Assembly (NCBI GenBank): GCA_030765055.1
Contig: JAUKNK010000331.1
Coordinates: forward strand, 62,001 to 126,000
Length of the DNA stretch: 64,000 bases
Source of the DNA: Mantis religiosa
Taxonomy: Eukaryota; Arthropoda; Insecta; Mantodea; Mantidae
Direction of reading: 5' to 3'
Below, piece after piece: positions 35,535 through 44,084 of this stretch. The notes under the pieces were generated by a model that was not told where the DNA came from, searched no databases, and saw only the letters and a list, made by a program, of their open reading frames with translations. The position numbers and the translations under genes were made by a program. How positions within the stretch are numbered: the stretch's first letter is position 1; every line of letters starts with the position of its first letter.

Positions 35535-36551
35535 AGTGTGAACTACATGTACATCTTAAGAGATAAGTCTCGACCCACACAAATGTGTGGGTCCTAACTT
35601 CCTAATAAAAAAGTTCTATTGTGTATTTTATTTATACTTCTGTCAATTGTGTATTTTTTCCATAGCAAAACAGAAAAAGAACCAAATAAATACCTAAAAC
35701 TATACACTTGGGTCTGAAAGGGATATACATATTGTTTGTATGCACACTAAACAAAAAAGTGAAATTTAATGATTTGTGAATATCGTCTCTACTTTAATGA
35801 CACCATATTGTATATTATCTTTAATGGGTTTTCATTCGGTAAAATAACTTAATAAATAAGGAAGATATGAATGTTTATTTATTAAACATTTTTACATCAT
35901 TTAACAAATTAAATGTCTTGAGCTGTTTATTGGATATTTGTTCTCGGCTCATTCAGGTTTAACTGGTCATCCTGAAGCAGTTAAAAGTATTTTGGTATTG
36001 TACATGATTTTTATCTTTTTTCTGTCATTCTCTGGATAAACTAAATTTTCGTTAAATCAGATTGGCCCTGGTTCCAGAAATTCTGGGTAAACAATGTTCT
36101 ACTGTATCCATTTCCCATTAGTTATTATAAAACAAAGTTAAACCCTGTTTGTTATAACCGTGTCCTACTAACAGGTTTATAACATTACTCATTACTCCCT
36201 TTGCTTAACATGATTGGCTAATGTACACTTTACAATGGCTGGAAGCTTGGTGCAATGCAATGTCAGTTGATAAAAGCACTTTGGTAGATACAGTAAAACC
36301 TGCAAATTTTGTTACTGGTTTAACTGTTCAATTCAGTTATCAATAATATAATTTCATCTGACTGTCTTATGAGGGTTGTGCAGATATAGTTGGGTGGAGG
36401 GGCTGCTTTCCGAACTGCATCAGCTGTGTATTATTATGCTATGAGTTCTAGCTACGCATTTGCCGTCACCCTATCTGGGTACAGACAGCAGTACATATTC
36501 ATGACTTAATTATTGATACAACTGTTTTGCTATTGTTAGGACAACTTGGTG

Positions 36552-38594
36552 ATGATGATTTGTATATAAGGGTGCTCAATTACTCGGTCATCAGCGCACT
36601 TACAAAAACTGAATCATGGCAATAGGCAGAGATAAGTTACTCAAAAAAGAAAAGGAAACAATATGACAATAAAATAAATAGGTCCAAAAGGAAAACACCC
36701 AACAAAAAACTATAATTAACAATAAAGTAACAAAAGGCATAAAAAACAGTTTTCAATATTAACTTGCATTGTCCAAACAAACTACCTGCCCAGTGGTGGT
36801 CAAATCAGTTTGTTCCATTTCTTAGGGGCCAGGCTAGTATTTTCAGCATGTTTATCCTGTCTTTTCCTCACAGTCGTTTTGGCAGTGAGGACAGGATTTT
36901 CCTGCTCCAAATCCTCAATGGATGAGGACCGCTTTCCTACTGATAATTTCGATTTGAGTTGCTTGAAATGATCGGAAACTGCGATTGGCGAAGATGAGAG
37001 CCACCGATCTGAGTCCTCTCCAGATAATTCCTCAGAAGATGTTCTTTGATGAGATGGTTATGGACTTTTATGCTCCTTTTGCTTGGTACCAGCCTTCTTA
37101 TTTTCCCTGAGGAAGTCAGTTCTATCATATGAGGCCTTGAACTTTCTGGGCAATGCATTGTACGTTACTGGTGCACATATTCTTGAGGAGATGCTTTCTG
37201 TGGTGACTTGGATGGAACATTCTTCATAGGACTGGACTTAGGTGTGTTCACTGTTGTTTGTGCTGGTGTCTGTTGCTTTGGCTGTGATCTGGGTGTAATT
37301 GTTCTTCCAGACATTACTGCCCCATTTATGTTGCTAGTTTGTGTTGCAATTTCACTAGGTACCGGCTAAGCTGCAACTGCACTATAAGTAATGATCCTAG
37401 GTACAGAAGGCTGACGAATATGCAAGAGTTTCCGGGCTTCCACAAAGGACACCCTCTCTCTTACCCAGATCTCTTGGATCACCTTCTCCTCCATAAAATG
37501 GGGACATTCTCTGGAGTTTGATGAATGATTACCACTGCAGTTAACACATTTTGCAGGGGAAGTACATGCATCGTCATGCTTGACTTCCCCACGGTCAACA
37601 CAAGTAGCAATCACTCGTGTGGCCAAAGTGCTGGCATTTATAACACCTCAGTGGATTGGGTATATATTGCCTCACTTCAATATCTTCATACTCTGCCTTA
37701 ATCCTCTGCAGGAGATCTACCTGATCAAAAGTAAGAAACAGGGTATGAGTGGGCACTAGTTCACCTTGCTCTTTGCGGTGAACTCGACATACATTTATCA
37801 CACCTTGTTCAGCAAGGTTTTCCTGAATCTCCTAGTGTTTACAGCCCACGCGAGCAGTTGAAATTCAATGCGCACCGAAAATCTCACAAGCATATTGGCT
37901 TTTAAAATTTTTGCAGCCTGTGTCGCTGAAATGGATTTGACCAGGAGCGTGCCATTGCGAGATCGAGTACATTATATTACTGGACCAGCAACATTATCTA
38001 GACTCTTCTGAATAATAAACAGGTTCACGATAGTAAATTCTCGATCTTCCTCAGTTCTAAAATAACCAAATAGCGAGGACCACAAGACTCAGCTATTTCC
38101 TTTCCAGTTTTCTTAACAGTTTTGCTGTTTTTATCAGTTCCCATAGGGACAATATCCTCCAACATTGCAAACATCTCCGATGGCATGCTCACATCCTGGG
38201 CGCCACCCCGGCTTAGGTGAGAGTCCTGACCTGAGCTTGCTCACCTCCCAATGTATAGACAGAGGGACCCAATCGCCTTCAGGAGTGTAACAGCTCATGC
38301 AATGGCCCCTCCCGGGACTGACCTTTATCAGCGGATACGAACACAGTCCTACATGATAACGAGGAGCTGGGGGTTACATGTTACCCAGTCACTCCTGCAC
38401 TTCCCATTCCGCGAACCCATGCTAGGTTATCCATCAGATGTGTGTTCAGGTAGGTTAAGGTCAAGTACAGATATGGATCTTGTTTGGACATTTGGCATTA
38501 GCTCTCTCACCTCTCAGAGGCACACAATCGAGAGATTTGGCTCGCCACCCCGGTATTGCCAATTCCCGTACCTACCATAGTAGGCTCCTGCGGG
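36552..38594 (-). mobile_element. Jockey-like LINE carrying ORF1 only, with 13-bp target duplication
   Basis: Minus-strand insertion flanked by GGACAACTTGGTG at 36539-36551 and 38595-38607. The 5' side (38594 downward) is GC-rich like a LINE 5' UTR. ORF1 lies at about 37366-38200. The 3' end (AGTAATTGAGCACCC, then ATCATCAT at the junction) looks like the ATC-repeat tail of Jockey-type elements. No endonuclease or reverse transcriptase is present in the 2043 bp, so it must have been moved by another element's enzyme. Confidence 0.7.
37366..38200 (-). pseudogene. LINE ORF1 (gag-like, zinc knuckles), frameshifted
   Basis: Minus strand. Starting near 38185, MPSEMFAMLEDIVPMGTD, then TGKEIAESCGPRYLVI, a break, SISATQAAKILKANMLVRF (RNA-binding fold region of Jockey-type gag), VHRKEQGELVPTHTLFLTF, then zinc knuckles CYKCQHFGHTSDC and CVNCSGNHSSNSREC, ending VEARKLLHIRQPSVP. 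A +1 shift between the two knuckles and earlier stops break it. These proteins package LINE RNA. Its location in the zinc-finger gene intron, same strand, is incidental. Confidence 0.7.
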
Positions 38595-38733
38595 GGACAA
38601 CTTGGTGTATAATTTCTAGCACTTAGAGATGTTTCAGATTTCTAATTCTATAAAGTGTTGGACAAGATTTATTGCATATGAAAGCAGATCACTAAGGCTG
38701 AACTACACAATAAAAAACATGTGACTATCTTAC

Positions 38734-38786
38734 CTCGTTAATTCTGTCAACTTCTGCTCTCCATTACCAGTCACCGAGAGGTCATC
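38734..38786 (-). CDS. C2H2 zinc-finger gene, middle exon
   Basis: A 53-bp exon read as DDLSVTGNGEQKLTELT plus two bases. The acceptor TTACAG lies at 38787-38792 and the donor GTAAGATAG begins at 38733. Phase 0 at the start matches the end of the upstream exon at 41229 (AAG then GTACAG). The two leftover bases AG combine with the first C of the zinc-finger exon to give Ser. The reading is open only with this combination, which supports the exon although it is too short to recognise by similarity. Confidence 0.65.
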
Positions 38787-38954
38787 CTGTAACAATGAAC
38801 ATTTACATCTGATCACGTCTGGACAGGAACATATAACTCAAAGTAAGATATTGAAATTCTAAAATTGTTAATGACAGCATTACCTAAATATTTAGAGAAT
38901 AATATACACCATATACATATACAGAAATAAGTAATTTAACAAACAAAAACACTA

Positions 38955-39760
38955 AAATTAGAAAAGTAGATCACAACTAATTAATGCCATAGCTAGGATA
39001 TGAACCATGGGTATCACACTCCATATGTAGCTATTCTGCCACTGAGTTGTCATAGCAACTGCCAGTACATTAAATTCTACTACTGATTCACGTATAGTTT
39101 CATTTATAAGGACAATCAATGGTATATATAAATATATAATATTTGTTTTAACACATACAAAGCACGTGTAAGCAAACTTTGAAAGGTAGAACCAGAACTG
39201 AAAAATTCAATGCTACAGCCAGGATCGAAACCACAGAACTCAGAAGTTTCCCTCTCTGTGCAGCGGTTCTAACCACTTAGCTATCATGGTGACATTCCGA
39301 TACAATGTAAAATTTCCCAACTGACCAAAATATTCTTTGTCGACCATGAGGAAACCTCAAATTTGAGATATATACCCCAATGGTTACTTACCATTTGGCC
39401 TACACATTGTGTGTGTTACAAAAAACAATTATCACTGACAGTCCTTAAAAATGGAAATTATAATAAAACTTTAGAAGAACGGGATTGAAGTACTTATGAA
39501 TTATAAGTCGCCATTAGGGGTATTTATCTTGAATCTGAGATTTGCTTGTGGTCTACCGGGAAACTGAGAGTCAGTCGAGGAATTTAATGTTGAACCAGCA
39601 TGTTAGCATGACAACTCAGTGGTTAGAGCAGAAGATCCATGCTATGCCAGCTATGACATCAAATTTTTCGGTTCTAATCAAAGTTTGCCAACACATACTT
39701 TGTGTACGTTAGAACAATCAGTTGCAATTGATTGCCCTTATAAATATAAACAATAAATTT
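38955..39760. repeat. SINE family A, diverged foldback composite
   Basis: A minus-strand tRNA-like module near 38980-39060, a second minus module 39190-39300 (GGTTAGAACCGC head near 39263), and a plus-strand module 39600-39670 (ACAACTCAGTGGTTAGAGCA) form inverted arms. Body landmarks AAGTCGCCATTAGGGGTA (39508) and GTGGTCTACCGGG (39549) match the family. More diverged than the copies at 4.7 and 8.8 kb. Confidence 0.55.
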
Positions 39761-39794
39761 ATTAACATGAAGTAAAATTTCTGTACAAGGAATA

Positions 39795-40640
39795 AAAAGA
39801 TGTTCAAATGAGTACAACATACATAGAGCTTAGAGTTACCAGACATTCGTCTTTCAGGATAAGGGAAAAACCTCCAAAATTAAGTCATATTGGATGATGA
39901 ATGAAATGATGTTCAAATGAGTACAGGGTACATAGAGGTTAGAGTTATCAGACTTCATCTTTCAGGATAAGAGAAAACCTCCAATGTTAAGTCACACCGG
40001 ATGAATGAAATTATGTTCAACTAAGTACAGTATCCACAGAGCTTAGAGTTAGCATATATCTTTCAGGATAAGGGAAAACTTTCAACATTAGGTCATATCG
40101 AATAACAAATGAAATGATCGAAATTTAACTGTATTGGAACACCAAAGTGAAGCGAAATAATTATTAATTTATAGATGAGTCGTATTTATTACACGAAAGT
40201 GAAGCAGATGTGTAATAAATACGACTCATCTATAAATTAATAAAATGAAATGATGTTTAAATGAGTACAGAGGATATAGAGCTTAGAGTTACCAGACTTT
40301 CATCTTTCAGGATAAGGAAAAACCTCAAGCATTAGGTCATATCGGATGATGAATGAAATGTTTAAATGAGTACAGGGTACATAGAGCTTAGAGTTGCCTC
40401 ACATTTGTCTTTCGGGATAAGGGAAAACCTTCAATGTTACGTCAGATCGGAAAATGAATGAATGATATTCAAATGAGTATAGGGTACAGGTTAGAGTTAC
40501 CAGACATTCATCTTTCAGGATAAGGGAAAAACTCCTATGTTAAGTCATATTGGACGATGATTTAAATGATGTTCAAATGAGTACAGGCTACATGGAGCTT
40601 AAATGTATCTGACAGTCATCTTTCAGGAAAAGGGAAATTG
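39795..40640. repeat. 108-bp satellite array, second and older
   Basis: About seven units of the family at 18690-20275: CATAGAGCTTAGAGTTACCA (39823), GGATAAGGGAAAAACC (39858), ATGAATGAAATGATGTTCAA (39896). Units differ more from each other, some are short, and a PLE fragment interrupts one unit at 40119-40242. Confidence 0.8.
40119..40242. mobile_element. Minimal head-to-head PLE (family A) insertion in the satellite
   Basis: Only the last about 60-100 nt of the PLE 3' region, present twice in inverted orientation: the left copy reads ATGAGTCGTATTTATTACAC and the right copy GTGTAATAAATACGACTCAT. The same tail ends the 42-46 kb PLE. The left arm continues over GTGAAGCG and TTCCAATACAG-complement sequence to the element end; the right arm stops about 40 nt earlier. 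It is flanked by AAATGAAATGAT at 40107-40118 and 40243-40254. Confidence 0.75.
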
Positions 40641-40644
40641 ATGG

Positions 40645-41165
40645 AAATCAATTGCTCTTCCACATTAGCCAAGTGTAGGCTAAGGCTTTTGAAGGGTAGA
40701 GCCAGACTGAAAAATTTAATGAATTAGCTGCGATTTGAACCATGGATCTCCTGGTCTACTTCCGGTGGCTCTGGCATTGAATATTTCAGTCTGACTCTAA
40801 ATAAATAAATCCTGGCGTACAGACCTAGTAGAGGGTCAAGGCCTACCAAACCGACTGCCGGCCTCACGCCCATTTACGCAAGATAGAGGTGGGCGATTAT
40901 CCAACTGATATGGAGAGATGTGGTCAGCATCTTGACATCCCCCATCCAGAATGTTGGTTTTCATGACCAGAGCCGCTTACCTAGCTTAAGCTTCTCACTT
41001 TCCTCACGATGCTGAGGGGCCACCGGTCCGATCAGGACATAAAATCCGCACCCCAAAAGTGGAATCAAACACGGGCCGCTTTCCATAGGCAGGCATACTG
41101 CTTTAGCCTGCTATGCCATGGCACAGGACTTCAGTCTAACTCTACCCTTCGAAAACCTTAGCCTA
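40645..41165. mobile_element. SINE family A fragment interrupted by SINE C
   Basis: Landmarks CCACATTAGCCAAGTGTAGG (40659) and GATTTGAACCATGGATCTCC (40731) mark family A; its continuation TACCCTTCGAAAACCTTAGC follows the SINE C insertion at 41143. The tRNA-like head is truncated. Confidence 0.55.
40800..41129 (-). mobile_element. SINE family C, with target duplication
   Basis: Minus strand: TGCCATGGCATAGCAGGCTA (A-box-like, near 41125) and CGGCCCGTGTTTGATTCC (B-box-like). It is flanked by TTCAGTCTGACTCTA (40785-40799) and TTCAGTCTAACTCTA (41130-41144), one mismatch in 15. The second copy is at 2041-2388. Confidence 0.7.
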
Positions 41166-41228
41166 AAGGAAGGAAAGTTAATAAGGAGATTACCATACAA
41201 TACAATGCTCCTATTGTTAGTTCTGTAC

Positions 41229-41579
41229 CTTTAAGTCTACTTCTTCTGATTCAGATTTTAATTGAGGTGATGTGGTTCTTGACATGTACAAAGGATCTTC
41301 CTTTATTTCTATTTTGTTATTAGTTCCTTGTGTGTCAGTGTGTAATTTCAGAAACTCTATCTCTGTACTATGAGTCTCTTCAGGTTTCACTTGAGGCGAT
41401 ATTTCCAAAAACGAAAGTGAATCTTTTATTTCTGGTTTCATATCTGTTTCCTGCATGTCAGTATTGGATTGCACAGTGAAATCTGTTGCTGCTGTACTAG
41501 GAGTGTTTTCTGATTTCACTTTAAAAGACATACTTTCCAACAAACAAAGACCTTCTTTTATTACCATTTTGCTGTCCAT
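41229..41579 (-). CDS. C2H2 zinc-finger gene, first coding exon (acidic, SUMO-motif-rich)
   Basis: 117 codons from ATG at 41579 (MDSKMVIKEG) to donor GTACAG at 41228. The frame upstream of this ATG is open to a TAA near 41680. The segment is acidic and repeats the pattern hydrophobic-Lys-x-Glu/Asp: IKEG, VKSEN, IKDS, VKPEE, IKED, LKSES. This is the consensus for SUMO attachment, common before finger arrays in insect zinc-finger repressors. A likely upstream acceptor (T-rich tract then CAG near 41760) suggests a 5' UTR exon further up. With 38734-38786 and 32443-33277 the spliced frame is 1239 nt, 412 residues. Joining the exons is inference from phase and splice signals. Confidence 0.65.
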
Positions 41580-41599
41580 TTCATTGCAGTTTCTCACAA

Positions 41600-42142
41600 T
41601 GGCAGCATCACTTTCACATTTTTCTATAAAGTGCGAGGAACATTCAGTCTCAGATTTAATTTCAGTTATATCTCTTTATGTCAAGCATTTCCTTTAATTT
41701 ATCAATTGATGTTCTTCTCTAAACATTTTTCATGTTATGCAAATTTCTGCAGCAATACCTGAAAAAAAAAATAGAAATTCATTATGAATACAAGCCAAAG
41801 ACTTTTTTAAATGCCAATACGAATACATTAAAAGCAATGTAAGAAACTTAACAATATAAATTTCTGAAGTTTAATGGTCAATTTAACAAGCAACCATGGG
41901 AATTCTTAAGCAACTGGTTTTAAATTATCTAAACTCAAACCATGTATTAATAGCGTAAATGAGAGTGACCATGGCTGTCTACAAACACCCACAGATAGTA
42001 TAAGGGATGAAAGTGATTTGTAAATTGTGAGAAATCAACTAATAGTTACAACTTAATTTACTTTAATTCTGGCTGTAGTTGTTAAAAATTCCTAAGCCTT
42101 TAACAAGAGGTTGATCACACTTATGAACCTAACAGCATAAAC
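41600..42142. other. 5' flank or intron of the zinc-finger gene
   Basis: Includes the probable 5' UTR of the first coding exon up to about 41760. Nothing else recognised. Confidence 0.4.
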
Positions 42143-42206
42143 TTAATGTAGTATTATAAATTTTAGATGAGTCGCATTTTTTAACACATCTGCTTCACTT
42201 TCGTAC

Positions 42207-44084
42207 CTATTTTGAGGACATGTTTCGCAAATCTTCGCTTGCATCTACGGCTCTTGTGCGACTGACGCTAGATCCAGCGGTGTGGGTAATTCTGGGGTTG
42301 TTGCTGCCATCTGTTGATTTAGTGATGAACTGAAAAGTGGGATTCTCTTCTAGCGGGATTTCAAAGTTCATTAGTTGGTTTTTATGTTTTTCTATGTATA
42401 TCCTCTCCCATATGACGAGTTCACTATGTTTTTGTACGTATTTTAGTAATTCTGTGCTATCTTCAATTTCATGATTTTCAGACCAGAAATGAGCTGCTAT
42501 TGCGGACTTATCAATATTTTTGTATCTTAAGTGCCTGAAGTGTTCTTTCTTTCTAGTGCCTATGTTCCTTTTTGTCCTTCCTATGTAAATTTTTTCACAG
42601 TCTTTACACTTAATTTTGTAAATGCCTGACTTTTCCTCTGGTTTTATCTTATCAGTATTATTACTGTGAAGTAGGTTTTTAATGTTGTAATTGTTTTTTG
42701 GTGCCAATGTTATATTGTATTTCTTGAATATTTTTTGGAACTTTTTTGTGGCCCAGGGGTGGTAAGTAAATTTAGCAAATCTAGTTTCTTGTTTTATTGG
42801 TGTGAGAGCTGTGATCTGTTTTAATTTCTTTTGAAGTTTGAATAATTTTAGTTTTTTATCTACAAGGTTTTTTCCATATCCATTTTTAATTGCAGTTTTT
42901 AAGATTTGATGGTACTCGTTTTGATATTCTTGCTGGCTGAGAGGTAGATTTACTAATCTGTGTGTCAGACTGTTGATGGTTGCATGTTTGTGTGGAATTG
43001 GGTTGAAACTATTTGCTTTGATGTAATTATCTGTGTGTGTTGCTTTTCTATGAATGCCAAATTCTAGTTTTTCATTGCCTTTTTTGATTTTAAGGTCTAA
43101 AAAAGGTAGAGTAGAGTCCTCTTCAGTTTCTACTGTGAATTGTATGCTGGGTTCTTGCAGGTTGAGTAGTTTCAAAGCAGCATCTATTAGTTTGCAGGGC
43201 ACTATTGCAAAGATGTCGTCTACGTATCTGTACCATGTTTTAAACATATGAGGGAAGGCTTTAGTAATATGTGTTTCGAAAAAGCTCATGTATAGATTGG
43301 CCAAAAATGGTGATAGCGGGCTTCCCATAGCTAGTCCTGAAATTTGTTTGTAATATTTTCCATCGAAGACAAAATAATTTTGATGTATACATAATTCAGT
43401 CATTGCCACATATTCTTCTATTGCATTGGCATCCAGGTTTATAGAATTTAGCCATTTTTTCAGTTGAATCAAAAGTTTGTCTAATGGAATGCTAGGGAAG
43501 AGGGAGCGGACATCAAAGGATACTAAAGTGTCATGAGGTTTTAGTTTAAGATTTTGAATTTTTTCTACCAGGTCTAAAGAGTTTTTTATACTCAGAGTAT
43601 GGAATTGTGGAAAGGACTGAAATTTTTTGGTTAGCCATTTTGCCAGAAGGTAAGTAGGAGTGTTTATATTATTTACAATGGGTCTCATGGGTATGTTGGG
43701 TTTGTGTATTTTAGGCAAACCATATATTCTTGCAAGGGTAGGGTTGTCTGGTTTGATAGTTTTTTGTTCTGTAGTTGTTAAAATTTTACTATTAATGATG
43801 GTTTTTTGTACATCTTTTATGCATCGGTTGAGTGGATTAGAATCTATTTCCTGGAATTCTTTTTGTTGTAGTAACTCTAACATTTTTTCTTTGTATGTAG
43901 CTGTATCTAAGATTACTATTTTGTTCCCTTTATCAGCCCTTGAGAAGATTACATCCTTTTTCTTTAAAGATTTAATTATCTGAATTTGTTTCAAATGTTT
44001 TATTGGCTTTTTATTTATTAAGTTTTCCAATATAGGAGCTGAAAAACTTAATAAATAAAAAGCCAAATAAAACATTTGAAACAA
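42207..44084 (-). CDS. Penelope-like reverse transcriptase with GIY-YIG endonuclease, left arm
   Basis: Open frame of 625 codons; the real PLE part starts around residue 14 (APILENLINKK), since the first residues are read through the opposite arm and the start is a TTG. Domain order: VIFSRADKGNKIVILD (RADKGN region), ARIYGLPKIHKPNIPMRPIV, SFDVRSLFPSIPL, AMGSPLSPFLANLYMSFFE, YRYVDDIFAIV with the YxDD catalytic pair, LPFLDLKIK, TYHPWATKKF, then the GIY-YIG domain SGIYKIKCKDCEKIYIGRTK, SAIAAHFWSENHEI and ERIYIEKHKNQLMNFEIPL. The RT copies element RNA and the GIY-YIG nuclease nicks the target. The N-terminal part of a complete PLE protein is missing, so it is probably a dead, though uninterrupted, copy. 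Confidence 0.9.
   Translation of the reverse strand: MFQMFYLAFYLLSFSAPILENLINKKPIKHLKQIQIIKSLKKKDVIFSRADKGNKIVILDTATYKEKMLELLQQKEFQEIDSNPLNRCIKDVQKTIINSKILTTTEQKTIKPDNPTLARIYGLPKIHKPNIPMRPIVNNINTPTYLLAKWLTKKFQSFPQFHTLSIKNSLDLVEKIQNLKLKPHDTLVSFDVRSLFPSIPLDKLLIQLKKWLNSINLDANAIEEYVAMTELCIHQNYFVFDGKYYKQISGLAMGSPLSPFLANLYMSFFETHITKAFPHMFKTWYRYVDDIFAIVPCKLIDAALKLLNLQEPSIQFTVETEEDSTLPFLDLKIKKGNEKLEFGIHRKATHTDNYIKANSFNPIPHKHATINSLTHRLVNLPLSQQEYQNEYHQILKTAIKNGYGKNLVDKKLKLFKLQKKLKQITALTPIKQETRFAKFTYHPWATKKFQKIFKKYNITLAPKNNYNIKNLLHSNNTDKIKPEEKSGIYKIKCKDCEKIYIGRTKRNIGTRKKEHFRHLRYKNIDKSAIAAHFWSENHEIEDSTELLKYVQKHSELVIWERIYIEKHKNQLMNFEIPLEENPTFQFITKSTDGSNNPRITHTAGSSVSRTRAVDASEDLRNMSSK
42218..42248 (-). ncRNA. 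Degenerate hammerhead-like motif, left PLE arm
   Basis: Inverse of 45822-45853. GATG, helix II GCAA/TTGC, GAAA, palindrome ACATGT, GTC. The CTGATGA core is not preserved. Confidence 0.35.

Larger units (their letters stand above)
34300..35722 (+). mobile_element. piggyBac-like element, internally deleted
   Basis: Termini CCCTTTCAGTCCC (34300) and GGGTCTGAAAGGG (ending 35722) are inverted repeats with the CCC start usual for piggyBac. A plus-strand acidic region near 34925-34985 (SDSSDEEKEEKD) resembles the N-terminus of piggyBac transposases, and 35320-35534 carries the C-terminal Cys-rich domain; the DDD catalytic core is missing. Element length 1423 bp against about 2.4 kb for complete ones. 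The flanks read ATATAG and ATATAC rather than the usual TTAA. Confidence 0.65.
33278..38733 (-). other. Intron of the zinc-finger gene, filled with mobile elements
   Basis: Bounded by donor GTAAGATAG at 38733 and acceptor TTTCAG at 33278. It contains a MITE, an internally deleted piggyBac-like element and a LINE insertion, listed separately. The stretches 33530-34299 and 35723-36538 hold nothing else that I recognise. Confidence 0.65.
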
